Source of the DNA: Flavobacteriales bacterium | GTDB taxonomy: Bacteria; Bacteroidota; Bacteroidia; Flavobacteriales; Flavobacteriaceae | Assembly (NCBI GenBank): GCA_018335925.1 | Contig: JAGXRF010000080.1 | Location: 102,158-166,157, forward strand | Direction: 5' to 3' | Length of the DNA: 64,000 nt | Shown: positions 43,110-51,679 of the stretch, one piece after another | Layout of the letters: every line of letters starts with the position of its first letter | Numbering within the stretch: position 1 is the stretch's first letter | Translations under genes and position numbers: made by a program | Notes under the pieces: generated by a model | The model's database searches: none | Told to the model about the DNA's origin: nothing | What the model saw: the letters and a program-made list of their open reading frames with translations, nothing else

Positions 43110-46100
43110 ATGAAACGAATACTACTCCTCTTTTTGCTGGCGTGGATCGCCGGCAGTTCACTGGCCCAAACCGGAAATGGTTTTCCCGTTCAGGGCAAAG
43201 TGATTCAATGGTCTGACGGCCTGCCCTTTCCCGGGGTGAATGTGCTGGTCAAGGGGACTACCTTGGGTACAGTCACAGACGAAGAAGGGAAGTTTGTCTT
43301 AAACCTCCCTAAGGGCACCCATACGCTTTCGGTAAGTTTTATCGGGTACATTTCCCAGGAACTTACCCTTGAGGTTCCGCTCAGGCAGGAAGTGCTGGTC
43401 CAATTGAAAGAAGACGCTTACAGCCTTTCCGAAGTCATGGTGTTTTCGACAGGATTCCAAGAAATACCGGCAGAGCGTGCCACCGGGTCCTTTGTAGGAA
43501 TAGACCAAAAGCTGTTCAACCGAAGGGTCAGTACCAATTTACTGGATCGGCTGGAGGATGTCACCCCAGGATTAATCTTTAACCGGGACAGGACAGACTT
43601 ATCATTGGGAGAAAGTATCAGTATCCGGGGCAACTCCACCATTCAGGCGGATCGGAATCCGCTGATCGTGGTGGACAACATGATCTATGACGGTCCCATC
43701 GAGAACATCAACCCCAACGATGTGGAAAGCATTACGGTCCTTCGGGATGCTGCGGCAGCTTCCATCTGGGGTGCCAAGGCAGGGAATGGGGTACTGGTGA
43801 TCCGGACTAAAACCGGTCAGCTGGCCAGACCCATGCGGGTTAACTTCACGGCCAATATTACCCAGGGCAGGGCATTCGATCCCTTTTTCCTCCCTCAAAT
43901 GCCCGTTTCGGATTTTGTGGATGTGGAACAGCGTCTCTTTAAAGAAGGGTATTATGAATTTCTGTATGAAAGCTTTGACAATCAGGCAGTATCTCCCTTG
44001 GTGGAGGATCTCTATGCGCATAGGAAGGGAAAACTGACGGATTCAGAATTGGCCGGTCGGATTGAGGGCTATCGAAATGCAGATGTCAGAAATGACTTGA
44101 GCCAATACCTGTATCGGCCAAGTCTTTACCAGCAGTATGCCGTAAATCTAAATGGGGGGACCTCAGGCTATTCCTATTTTTTCTCCTTGGGCTATGACCA
44201 AAATCAGGAAACCCGGGTGGCGCAGTCCAGGGATCGTTTTACCCTGAATGGGAGACAGAAGTGGACGGTGCTGAAATCCAAGGGTGAGGTAGAATTGGGC
44301 ACTTACCTGGTCTCCAATCAATCTAAAAATGGCTTTCCGGACATTGGCTCGCTGTATCCCTATGACCGCTTGGTAGACGCGGAGGGTAATCCTGCGGCCG
44401 TGATACGCGATCACAACCCAAGATTCAAGCAAAATGCCATGGATAGGGGAGTGTTGGACTGGAATTACCGGCCCTTGGAAGAAATAGGATTGTCCCCTCT
44501 GAAAAGAAATGATTTTGAGACACGAATTAACTTTCGACTAGCCTACCGTTTTACCCCTGATATTCAGTTGGAAAGCAACTATCAGTATTGGAATCAGAAC
44601 GGCAATCAGGAACAGGTCTTTGCGCAGAACTCCTACTTTTCTAGAAATCAAGTCAATCTCTTCGCCCAGCTTCGCCAAGGACAATCCCCCCTGTTTGTAC
44701 TGCCACAGGGAGCTATCCGTGATCTGGCCAACAGCAGCAGCCAAAGCCATACCTGGAGAAATCAGTTGAGTTTAAACAAAACCGTGAATGTGGTTCACTC
44801 CATCACTGCCCTAGCAGGAATAGAAATCAAGGATTTTAATTCGGAAATCAATCAAAACCGATTTTATGGATATGATCCTGAAACAGGCATTTCTCAGGCT
44901 GTAGATTATCTGGGATTCTATCCCCGGTTAAACACCGGTTTTAACACCCAGATTCCTTTTCTGCAAAGTGTTTCAGGAAAAACCGACCGCTTTGTGTCGG
45001 TTTTTGCCAACGGCGGATACACCTACCGGGACAGGTATACCTTCACGGTTTCGGCCAGGTCAGATGCTTCCAATCTATATGGAGTGGAAACCAATCAGCG
45101 CAGAGTTCCCCTTTGGTCCACGGGGATTGGATGGACACTTTCAGAAGAAGATGGGTTGACTGCATCCTGGGTAGACTTTTTGAAACTGAAGGCGAGCTAT
45201 GGATTCACAGGCAATACCAACCCTGCTGCAACGGCTTTTACCACAGGAGTTTTGTTCCCTGGGAATACCAATCCGCTGGTGGGGACCTCATGGATGAGTT
45301 TACTGAATCCTCCCAATCCGGCTCTCCGATGGGAAAAGATAAAAATCATCAATGCCGGTGTGGAATGGGAACTGTGGAAGGGTAGGGTGATGGGTTCGTT
45401 TGAGGCATACCGAAAGGAAGGGATTGACCTGTTCGGAGTTCAACCCTATTTCCCATCCTCGGGAAATCTGACCGTGACCCGGAATTATGCCAATACCTTA
45501 ACCAATGGATTTGACTTATCAATCACCGGGCGAATCATTCAAGGAGCGATAAGCTGGTCTAGCACCTGGTTTCATTCCCTAGTGAAGGAAGAAGTGACCC
45601 GATATTCCAATGTGCCAACTCCTCAAAATGTGGCTTTTTATTCTTCGGGAAGGGAGGGCTTGATCCCCGAGCCTGTGGAAGGGTATCCACTGTATAGCAT
45701 TTTCAGTTTTGCATCTGCCGGTTTGGATCCTACCAATGGCAATCCCAGAGGTTTTCTGGACGGCGAACCGAGTTCCAACTACCAGGCAATTCTCAATCAG
45801 ACTACTTTGGAAGACTTGGTTTTTCACGGTTCGGCCATCCCAACTCAATTTGGAGCTTGGAGAAATCAGTTGAACTGGAAAAACTGGGAACTTTCAGCCA
45901 ACCTGACTTACAGGTTGGGGTATTATTTCAGAAGAGAGAGTGTCAGCTACATCTCACTCAACAGGGGATCCATCACCCACTCCGATTACACTGAAAGATG
46001 GCAAAAACCGGGTGATGAGCTGACTACAGATATCCCTTCGGACCCACTCACAGTCAATCAAACCCGAAGCACCTTTGAACTGGTCAATTACAGTCGGATC

Positions 46101-46316
46101 AGAAAAGGAGACCATATCCGATTTCAGGACATTCAGTTAGCGTATTCCTTTTCCAAGGGAGCAGATTCAAAGCTGCCTTTTGAGTCCCTGAGGATTTACG
46201 GCTATGCCAATAACCTGGGCATTCTTTGGAAAGCAGCTAAGGATGTGAGCGATCCTGACTTCAGAACCATTCAAGCTTTGCCCAGCTTTTCCCTGGGACT
46301 ATCCATTCAGTTTTAA
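43110..46316 (+). CDS. SusC/RagA-like TonB-dependent outer-membrane transporter
   Basis: 1,068 residues from the ATG at 43110; the frame is open upstream to 42921 but runs inside the TlpA gene. Signal peptide MKRILLLFLLAWIAGSSLAQ, a carboxypeptidase-like regulatory domain (about 25-110: VQGKVIQWSDGLPFPGVNVL, TVTDEEGKFVLNLPKG), a plug with IRGNSTIQADRNPLIVVDNM and the DAAAASIWGAKAGNGVLVIR motif near residue 215, then a 22-strand barrel. It imports a glycan or peptide with its SusD partner, driven by TonB. The TlpA partner upstream is typical of peptide- or protein-associated Sus loci. Confidence 0.93.
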   Translation: MKRILLLFLLAWIAGSSLAQTGNGFPVQGKVIQWSDGLPFPGVNVLVKGTTLGTVTDEEGKFVLNLPKGTHTLSVSFIGYISQELTLEVPLRQEVLVQLKEDAYSLSEVMVFSTGFQEIPAERATGSFVGIDQKLFNRRVSTNLLDRLEDVTPGLIFNRDRTDLSLGESISIRGNSTIQADRNPLIVVDNMIYDGPIENINPNDVESITVLRDAAAASIWGAKAGNGVLVIRTKTGQLARPMRVNFTANITQGRAFDPFFLPQMPVSDFVDVEQRLFKEGYYEFLYESFDNQAVSPLVEDLYAHRKGKLTDSELAGRIEGYRNADVRNDLSQYLYRPSLYQQYAVNLNGGTSGYSYFFSLGYDQNQETRVAQSRDRFTLNGRQKWTVLKSKGEVELGTYLVSNQSKNGFPDIGSLYPYDRLVDAEGNPAAVIRDHNPRFKQNAMDRGVLDWNYRPLEEIGLSPLKRNDFETRINFRLAYRFTPDIQLESNYQYWNQNGNQEQVFAQNSYFSRNQVNLFAQLRQGQSPLFVLPQGAIRDLANSSSQSHTWRNQLSLNKTVNVVHSITALAGIEIKDFNSEINQNRFYGYDPETGISQAVDYLGFYPRLNTGFNTQIPFLQSVSGKTDRFVSVFANGGYTYRDRYTFTVSARSDASNLYGVETNQRRVPLWSTGIGWTLSEEDGLTASWVDFLKLKASYGFTGNTNPAATAFTTGVLFPGNTNPLVGTSWMSLLNPPNPALRWEKIKIINAGVEWELWKGRVMGSFEAYRKEGIDLFGVQPYFPSSGNLTVTRNYANTLTNGFDLSITGRIIQGAISWSSTWFHSLVKEEVTRYSNVPTPQNVAFYSSGREGLIPEPVEGYPLYSIFSFASAGLDPTNGNPRGFLDGEPSSNYQAILNQTTLEDLVFHGSAIPTQFGAWRNQLNWKNWELSANLTYRLGYYFRRESVSYISLNRGSITHSDYTERWQKPGDELTTDIPSDPLTVNQTRSTFELVNYSRIRKGDHIRFQDIQLAYSFSKGADSKLPFESLRIYGYANNLGILWKAAKDVSDPDFRTIQALPSFSLGLSIQF

Positions 46317-46440
46317 CCCCATTGGGGAGGGTAAAAGAGTCATGAAAAATTTCTCATTTGGTTAGGGAATATAAACCCTTGATTTCTGAACTCCGGTGGC
46401 TGGTTACCATCACCCTCTCCCAATACAAACTCCTAAAAAA

Positions 46441-47790
46441 ATGAAAAACATCATTCACGTTGTTCTATTGATTTCCTTGGCTGTATCACTGGTGTCCTGT
46501 GAGGATTTCCTCGATGCAAAGCCTCAGCGCTCCTTGGTGATTCCCGATGAGTTAAGGGAGTACCAGGCGATTTTGGATGCCGTTCCCCGGCAGATGAATT
46601 ATGCTCCCAAAAACCCGCTTTTGGGTTCCGATGAAATGCTGTTGGGTCAGTTTGCTTTGACCAGACTAAACCAGGAAGACCTCTCCACTTACCGCTGGGA
46701 GGAAGGGCATTACACCATAAATGATTTTGGGGTGGATTGGACTCTTGGCTACCAGTCCATTTACTATGCAAATGTGGTGTTGGATGGACTAAAGGATTTC
46801 AGTCCTCAAAATGAATCAGATCGACTCGAAGCACTCAGGTTGGAAGCTTCTGCCCGGTTTTACAGAGCCTGGGCACATTTTTACCTGCTTCAGATTTATG
46901 CCGAGCCCTACACTCCCTTAAATCCGGAACAGCAGGGGATACCTATCCGACTTACAGCAGATATCAACAATTCGACCACAATTTCATCTCAAAAAGAAGT
47001 CTATGAATTCATTCTCAATGACCTTAGTTTGGCCAAATCTCACCTTCCTGCTATTTCGGAGCTGAAAACAAGACCAAGTCAGTGGGCGGTTGAAGCATTG
47101 AAAAGCAGGGTTTACCTGCAAATGCAGGATTATCCCCGTGCGCTGGAGGCGGCTGATCAGGCTTTGGAAATCGGGGATCGGCTTATGGATTATAAAAATA
47201 CCCCATCGGTAGGAAGATACTTTTTCCCACGGTTCAATCCGGAAGTGATTTTTCATGCAGATTTGGCTACAACCGGCTATACATTTAACCGGGAACAATG
47301 GGTGGACCCCACCCTGTATGCCTTATATGAAAGAGAGGATTTGAGAAGGACGATTTACTTTCAGGTGAGTCGTGTGGCAGGACTTTTCAATTTTGTCGCG
47401 CGATATTCCGGAGATTTTGTGGAGTGGGGTGGTCTTGCTACGGATGAAGTGCTGTTGACCAGGGCTGAATCAGCTTTCCGAACCGGAAATGAACCCATGG
47501 CTTTAGCGGATTTGAATTTCCTGCTGAAGAACAGGTATTCAGCAAAGTTTGAACCTTTGGTATTATCCGGAAGGGATCTGTTAAAAAGGATCTTGGAGGA
47601 GCGGAGAAAGGAATTGGTGTTTAGAGGTTTAAGGTGGATGGATCTTAGACGTCTGAATCAGGATCCGGAATGGGCTATCACCCTCCGAAGGGTAGTTTCC
47701 GGAAAAGAATTTGTGCTGGAGCCAGGAGGGCGAGGATACACGATTCCGATTCCGCCACGAGAATTGAAAAATAATCCAAGTTTGAAGTAA
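46441..47790 (+). CDS. SusD/RagB-like outer-membrane lipoprotein
   Basis: 449 residues from the ATG at 46441. Lipoprotein signal with the lipobox at VSLVSC followed by EDFLDAKPQRSLVIPDELRE, the classic SusD start. TPR-type helices carry YFYRAWAHF-like text (ASARFYRAWAHFYLLQIYAE) and the C-terminus has ILEERRKELVFRGLRWMDLR. It caps the SusC barrel and binds the ligand. 124 bases separate it from SusC. A strong hairpin terminator follows five bases after the stop. Confidence 0.93.
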   Translation: MKNIIHVVLLISLAVSLVSCEDFLDAKPQRSLVIPDELREYQAILDAVPRQMNYAPKNPLLGSDEMLLGQFALTRLNQEDLSTYRWEEGHYTINDFGVDWTLGYQSIYYANVVLDGLKDFSPQNESDRLEALRLEASARFYRAWAHFYLLQIYAEPYTPLNPEQQGIPIRLTADINNSTTISSQKEVYEFILNDLSLAKSHLPAISELKTRPSQWAVEALKSRVYLQMQDYPRALEAADQALEIGDRLMDYKNTPSVGRYFFPRFNPEVIFHADLATTGYTFNREQWVDPTLYALYEREDLRRTIYFQVSRVAGLFNFVARYSGDFVEWGGLATDEVLLTRAESAFRTGNEPMALADLNFLLKNRYSAKFEPLVLSGRDLLKRILEERRKELVFRGLRWMDLRRLNQDPEWAITLRRVVSGKEFVLEPGGRGYTIPIPPRELKNNPSLK

Positions 47791-47794
47791 AAAA

Positions 47795-47816
47795 AGGCGG
47801 GAGTTTTCTCCCGCCT
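47795..47816. terminator. Bidirectional terminator between susD and the DUF6520 gene
   Basis: Perfect 9-base stem AGGCGGGAG/CTCCCGCCT with a TTTT loop, preceded by a run of A and followed by AAAA, so on both strands it carries short A/T flanks. It serves the convergent susD and DUF6520 genes. Confidence 0.8.
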
Positions 47817-47826
47817 AAAACCTGAA

Positions 47827-48081
47827 TCAATCCATGTTATTGATGAAAAGTCCAGTTTTCACCGGGCTTGCCGATGAATTTGGCGCCTGCCGAGTACAGA
47901 CCTGGGGGTCTTGGTTACACTGGTAAGTGTCAGGTCCGGGGACCAGTCCGGTTACATTGATCCAATTTTGCCCATCAAACCCATGCTCGGAACTTTGTGA
48001 GCTGGCAGGAGTGAAGGCTACTGCGGCGGTTGCTCCCAATACCAATGCAAGTACCGGAAGAAGTTTTGAAAGTTTATTCAT
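47827..48081 (-). CDS. DUF6520-family small exported peptide
   Basis: 84 residues from the ATG at 48081; the frame extends upstream to 48204 without a better start. Signal segment MNKLSKLLPVLALVLGATAAVAF is followed by a short mature part with one Cys pair (YQCNQDPQVCTRQ) and a weakly conserved tail. DUF6520 peptides are typical of Bacteroidota and lie near Sus and MauE genes. Function unknown. The mature two-cysteine peptide could be a disulfide-bonded signal or ligand. Confidence 0.75.
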   Translation of the reverse strand: MNKLSKLLPVLALVLGATAAVAFTPASSQSSEHGFDGQNWINVTGLVPGPDTYQCNQDPQVCTRQAPNSSASPVKTGLFINNMD

Positions 48082-48508
48082 TGTTAGGAACCCTTTTTTT
48101 ACGATCAAAAAGGGCGAAACCGTTTTTGGTTGTTTGCCTACTCTGGAAAAGGGTTTTCGGCATCTCCCTTGGGGAGGTTCATTGGATACTGACCCGTCTC
48201 TCATCCCGGGTCATCGAGAGAAATGATCCTCTTTTTCTTTGATAGGGAAGCGTTTGATGCTTCCTCTTCTTTAATTCATTATTTTTTGCAGCCTTGGTTT
48301 GGTACTTTCGGCTGCGGAGCGGTGAAGACACCCACCGCTCCATTTTTTGGTTTTCCTTTCTGATTTGAAAACCTTAGGAATCTTAATCTGCTGGTTTCAT
48401 GCCTTTTGGAAAGGTGAATTGCAGTTAAAGGATTTTGCATCCCGAAGATTCTTTTTCAAGATCTCTTCTTGCAAGCTGCTCGAATTCCAATTTTTTTGCC
48501 TTCTCCCT
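48082..48508. other. Intergenic region with a GC-rich hairpin
   Basis: No gene recognised. GGAGCGGTG/CACCGCTCC (48316-48324, 48333-48341) followed by ATTTTTTGG is terminator-like on the plus strand, though no plus-strand gene ends just before it. A smaller AAAAAGGG-type hairpin (~48089-48108) lies upstream of the DUF6520 start. Confidence 0.4.
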
Positions 48509-48961
48509 TCAGCTTTCTGACTTTTTTCCCATCTCCAGCCTCATTCCGGCCACAGAAATCCCAATCAAGAACATATTCAAAATAAAGTGCGCTCCCCATC
48601 CGAGGTTTTCGATGATTCCGGCACAGTTGCAGGGTACACGGGGAAAAGCTCCCACCCAGATCAATCCCACGTAGGTGAGGAATACGGTCAGAAGCAGAAT
48701 GCTTCCTAGGTATCCCCACCATCGCGTGATGGAAAAGAGCAGGAGCAGGGCGAGTAGCAACTCCGCAATGGGTACTAAATGGGAGAGGATTTCTGCCAGT
48801 TCTGCCGGGAAGGTCTGATTGTGGAATGCCTTTCGGCTTTGCTCGAATCGGAGGAGTTTTTCCACCCCGCTATAGGCCCAAATTAGGATCAAAAGGACAC
48901 TAGGGGCTTGGCTTAAAGAGGCTTGGATGTTCATTTCGAATTTGTTTTCGGAAATGTCCAT
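48509..48961 (-). CDS. MauE/DoxX-family redox-associated membrane protein
   Basis: 150 residues with four transmembrane helices. ILIWAYSGVEKLLRFEQSRK, LVPIAELLLALLLLFS, LLLTVFLTYVGLIWVG and a cysteine pair in the loop VPCNCAG are characteristic of MauE-like DoxX proteins, which support disulfide or redox chemistry in the envelope. It may serve the cysteine-bearing DUF6520 peptide and TlpA-like protein nearby. Two starts are possible (48961 or 27 bases later). Confidence 0.82.
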   Translation of the reverse strand: MDISENKFEMNIQASLSQAPSVLLILIWAYSGVEKLLRFEQSRKAFHNQTFPAELAEILSHLVPIAELLLALLLLFSITRWWGYLGSILLLTVFLTYVGLIWVGAFPRVPCNCAGIIENLGWGAHFILNMFLIGISVAGMRLEMGKKSES

Positions 48962-49220
48962 GCATGGGGCATTATGATTTCAGTACTTGGGAGATGGCAA
49001 AAGAAATTAGGCCAATGGCGTGAAGTCAGGAGGTTTACTAAAAATTATCTTCGAAATATTTGATTTAAAGGTAGTTGTGGTTTTAAATTCCTAGAGTAGT
49101 AAGGGATAGCTTTATCCTGTTTGGATGGGAAGTCAATTTTAGGAGCTGTACAATCCGCTTGTCATCGGGGGCCTTCATGGAAGGCAGTTTTCAGTAGGTA
49201 TATTTTTAACTAAGGTGTCT
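48962..49220. other. Divergent intergenic region before the Crp-terpene synthase gene
   Basis: 259 bases between the leftward MauE gene and the rightward regulator. Likely holds both promoters. TAAGG five bases before the ATG at 49221 could act as a weak ribosome site. No strong operator palindrome recognised. Confidence 0.4.
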
Positions 49221-50789
49221 ATGCAAACGATTCAATGGAATCCCATAAAGCTCAGGTCTTTATTGGGATTGGAAGATATGGCCAATGATTCGGCCTTTCT
49301 TAAACTAGGCAAATACATGTCGGTCAGGGAAATGCTTGCTCAGCAAATCATCCGACATGCCGGTGCTGTGGAAACGGAATCCCATGTGCTGGAAAAGGGC
49401 TTGGTGGGAATGTATTACAATGGAGAATTGATTCGACTCTATTTCCCGGGAGATATGTTTCTCGATTTTGATTCCTATCGGGAACAGGTGCCGAGCAGGT
49501 ATGAATACAAAGTCCTTCATGATGCTCTTTTTACGGTGCTAACCTACGAGAATGAACAAAAAGTCCTAAAGGAAATACCGGAATTCAAACAGGTTTCCGA
49601 GTTCCTGATTTCAAAAGTCAGGAACTCAAACGAGCAATGGACTGCGTTTTCACAATTGCCTTACGAAGACAGGTTAAGAAAGTTTGAAGAGCGAATTCCG
49701 GGCTTGAGGTACTTTTTGAAAATAAAGGACTTGGGAAGTTTATTGGGGATTAGTCCCAGATCAGTCACCAGGCTCAAGTCTAAAGATGATCCTAAGCCAT
49801 CCAAGAAGGATTGGAAATCTGAAGTCAGCAGGGAAATTTCTTATCCATTTCATGCTGTTCAGCATAATCAGGCTTTGGAAATCGAACAGCAGGCGATTTG
49901 CTGGGCCAGTGAACTTCATGCTTTGTTGCGAAATCCGGAAGAAGTCAAGGCCGTGCAAAAATGCAAACTAGCCCTGCTATCCACATTCTTGTACCCGGAG
50001 ATTGAATTTCCTAGAGGGGTTTGGATTTCAAAGCTTTACCTCTGGCTATTTTACCTGGACGATTTGACTGATCGGATGCCTACAGGTCAAAAGGAACAGC
50101 TTTGGAAAGGCCTGCAGACTTGGCTGTCTTGGTTTTGGGAGGATGGGAAAAAGCAAAGTCCTTTTTTGCCGTTTCGGCTGATTCAGCTCTGCAATGCCTT
50201 TGAAGACCTTTGGAGAAATCTTTGGGAGCTGGAGGGGGTAAATGAAATCCAAGTCTCTTTGATTCGGGAGGAGATAGAAGCTTATGTCTTTCACAACAAA
50301 GTAGAGGCGGGATTTAAGGATCAAAATTTCCTGCCGGATAGGGAAACCTATCTGAAATACAAACCCTATTTCTCCGGTGCCCAGCTGGCGGTCAGTCTAA
50401 GCTGCCTGGAACTCAAGGAAGGCATGGACGAAGAGTCCGAGGTCTGGCAAAAAACCGAACGGCTCAGAGCATTGGGGGCTGAGCTCATTTTCCTGGATAA
50501 TGATTTGATCTCCTTTTCTAAAGAAACTAAACTGGGGGATTCCATGAATTACCTTTCCTTACTCAGGGTACATCACGATATCTCTCTGGAGGAAGCGAAG
50601 AAGCAGCTCTTGGAGTTCAGACAAACCGTCCTGGAGGAATTTATTGAACTCAACAGCAAATGGTTGGGCGATTTTAATCCCCAAAACCACCTCATTCTTC
50701 AACACCTCAAGTACATTAAATACAAAATCTCGGGATCAGCACATTGGTCTCTGAATGTCTCTAATCGCTATGACCTATCACATCAGTAA
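49221..50789 (+). CDS. Crp/Fnr-like regulator fused to a class I terpene synthase domain
   Basis: 522 residues from the ATG at 49221 (a GTG two codons earlier is possible). Residues ~1-190 are a Crp/Fnr-type protein: sensor beta-barrel (LEKGLVGMYYNGELIRLYFP, GDMFLDFDSY) and an HTH at about 168-188 (IKDLGSLLGISPRSVTRLK). Residues ~210-522 form a class I terpene cyclase: DDxxD as Asp280-Asp281-x-x-Asp284 in WLFYLDDLTD, NSE triad NDLISFSKE (Asn427, Ser431, Glu435), and RY (Arg516-Tyr517) at the C-terminus. The position 46 residues upstream of the NSE triad, usually the diphosphate-sensing Arg, is Lys381. rteC follows after 17 bases. Active cyclase, or a prenyl-diphosphate sensor: not decidable here. 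Confidence 0.85.
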   Translation: MQTIQWNPIKLRSLLGLEDMANDSAFLKLGKYMSVREMLAQQIIRHAGAVETESHVLEKGLVGMYYNGELIRLYFPGDMFLDFDSYREQVPSRYEYKVLHDALFTVLTYENEQKVLKEIPEFKQVSEFLISKVRNSNEQWTAFSQLPYEDRLRKFEERIPGLRYFLKIKDLGSLLGISPRSVTRLKSKDDPKPSKKDWKSEVSREISYPFHAVQHNQALEIEQQAICWASELHALLRNPEEVKAVQKCKLALLSTFLYPEIEFPRGVWISKLYLWLFYLDDLTDRMPTGQKEQLWKGLQTWLSWFWEDGKKQSPFLPFRLIQLCNAFEDLWRNLWELEGVNEIQVSLIREEIEAYVFHNKVEAGFKDQNFLPDRETYLKYKPYFSGAQLAVSLSCLELKEGMDEESEVWQKTERLRALGAELIFLDNDLISFSKETKLGDSMNYLSLLRVHHDISLEEAKKQLLEFRQTVLEEFIELNSKWLGDFNPQNHLILQHLKYIKYKISGSAHWSLNVSNRYDLSHQ

Positions 50790-50800
50790 ACTAAACCAAC
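50790..50800 (+). promoter_or_regulatory. ACTAAACCAAC leader motif before rteC
   Basis: Exact 11-base motif starting directly after the upstream stop codon and ending six bases before the rteC ATG. Confidence 0.6.
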
Positions 50801-50806
50801 TATCTT

Positions 50807-51655
50807 ATGAAAATTCAGGATTATTCCAGACAGATCAGCTCAAAATTGGAGCAGGATCTTAGCGTGTTGACGATGGACAGTGAAAACAAACTGATCCAAT
50901 TTGAGTCGGCTTTTTACCTTGTGGATCAAGCCTTGGAGCGGGTGAAAGCATTCTTGGCAACGTATGAGTTTGCCTCGGAGGAAGAAGAAATCCAGTTCTT
51001 TAAGAATCAGATGACTGAATTTTTAAAGGAATCTATGTTTTACTCAGAGCTCTTCAATTTGGAATCTTCCCGAACTCCCGGTACCAATAAAGAATTGAAG
51101 CGATTTTATGAGACCGAACAGGCGGCAATGGGGAAGTTTCTTCAGGCCAACCAAAACCTGTACAACTACCTGTTGCTGAAAAAAGAAAATCAGGACAAGG
51201 TCTTTTTTCTCAGAAGTGCCCAGGCACCGGTTTACAAGCCGACCCTGTTTTGGCATACGCTTGATACCCGCTATTGCACGGTTTATACGCTTTACTTTGC
51301 CAGAATTAAAGGCACGGTAGCCCTGATGGATTACATCCACGAGCAACTCAGAATCCTCAACGGAGAAGAAGAAGGGGAAGCCAAAAAGCCTGCTTCCAGC
51401 TTAAACTGGACAGGAAAAAAGGTCGAACTCGTGGAATTAATCTATGCGTTGAGGCAGGGAGGTGTTCTCAACCATGGGAGACTTGGGCTCAAGCAAATTG
51501 CTTCCCATTTTGAAAAAATCTTTGGCGTCAACCTTCAGGACTTTTACAGGACATACAATGAAATCACATTCCGAAAGAAAAGCAGAACAGCCTTTCTTGA
51601 TTTTTTGAAAGATCGGATGGAAGAGTACATCGAAAAAGGCGAAGCCCTTAATTAA
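50807..51655 (+). CDS. rteC: RteC-like regulator of element excision/transfer
   Basis: 282 residues. An N-terminal helical region (LEQDLSVLTM, LVDQALERVKAFLATYEFAS, FFKNQMTEFLKESMFYSELF) and the C-terminal LNWTGKKVELVELIYALRQG, GVLNHGRLGLKQIASHFEKI and FGVNLQDFYRTYNEITFRKK are the RteC family pattern. In CTnDOT, RteC activates the excision operon. Here it follows the Crp-terpene synthase gene by 17 bases and precedes the WG-repeat gene, so it probably belongs to one regulatory operon. A terpenoid- or nucleotide-dependent input through the fusion protein is inference. Confidence 0.9.
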   Translation: MKIQDYSRQISSKLEQDLSVLTMDSENKLIQFESAFYLVDQALERVKAFLATYEFASEEEEIQFFKNQMTEFLKESMFYSELFNLESSRTPGTNKELKRFYETEQAAMGKFLQANQNLYNYLLLKKENQDKVFFLRSAQAPVYKPTLFWHTLDTRYCTVYTLYFARIKGTVALMDYIHEQLRILNGEEEGEAKKPASSLNWTGKKVELVELIYALRQGGVLNHGRLGLKQIASHFEKIFGVNLQDFYRTYNEITFRKKSRTAFLDFLKDRMEEYIEKGEALN

Positions 51656-51679
51656 TCAACTCAAAAACGGTAAAACATC

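Noticed and set aside
48316..48350. GC-rich hairpin followed by T-run as a terminator for a hidden plus-strand gene
   Set aside because: No plus-strand gene with support ends before it; kept only as a note in the intergenic entry.
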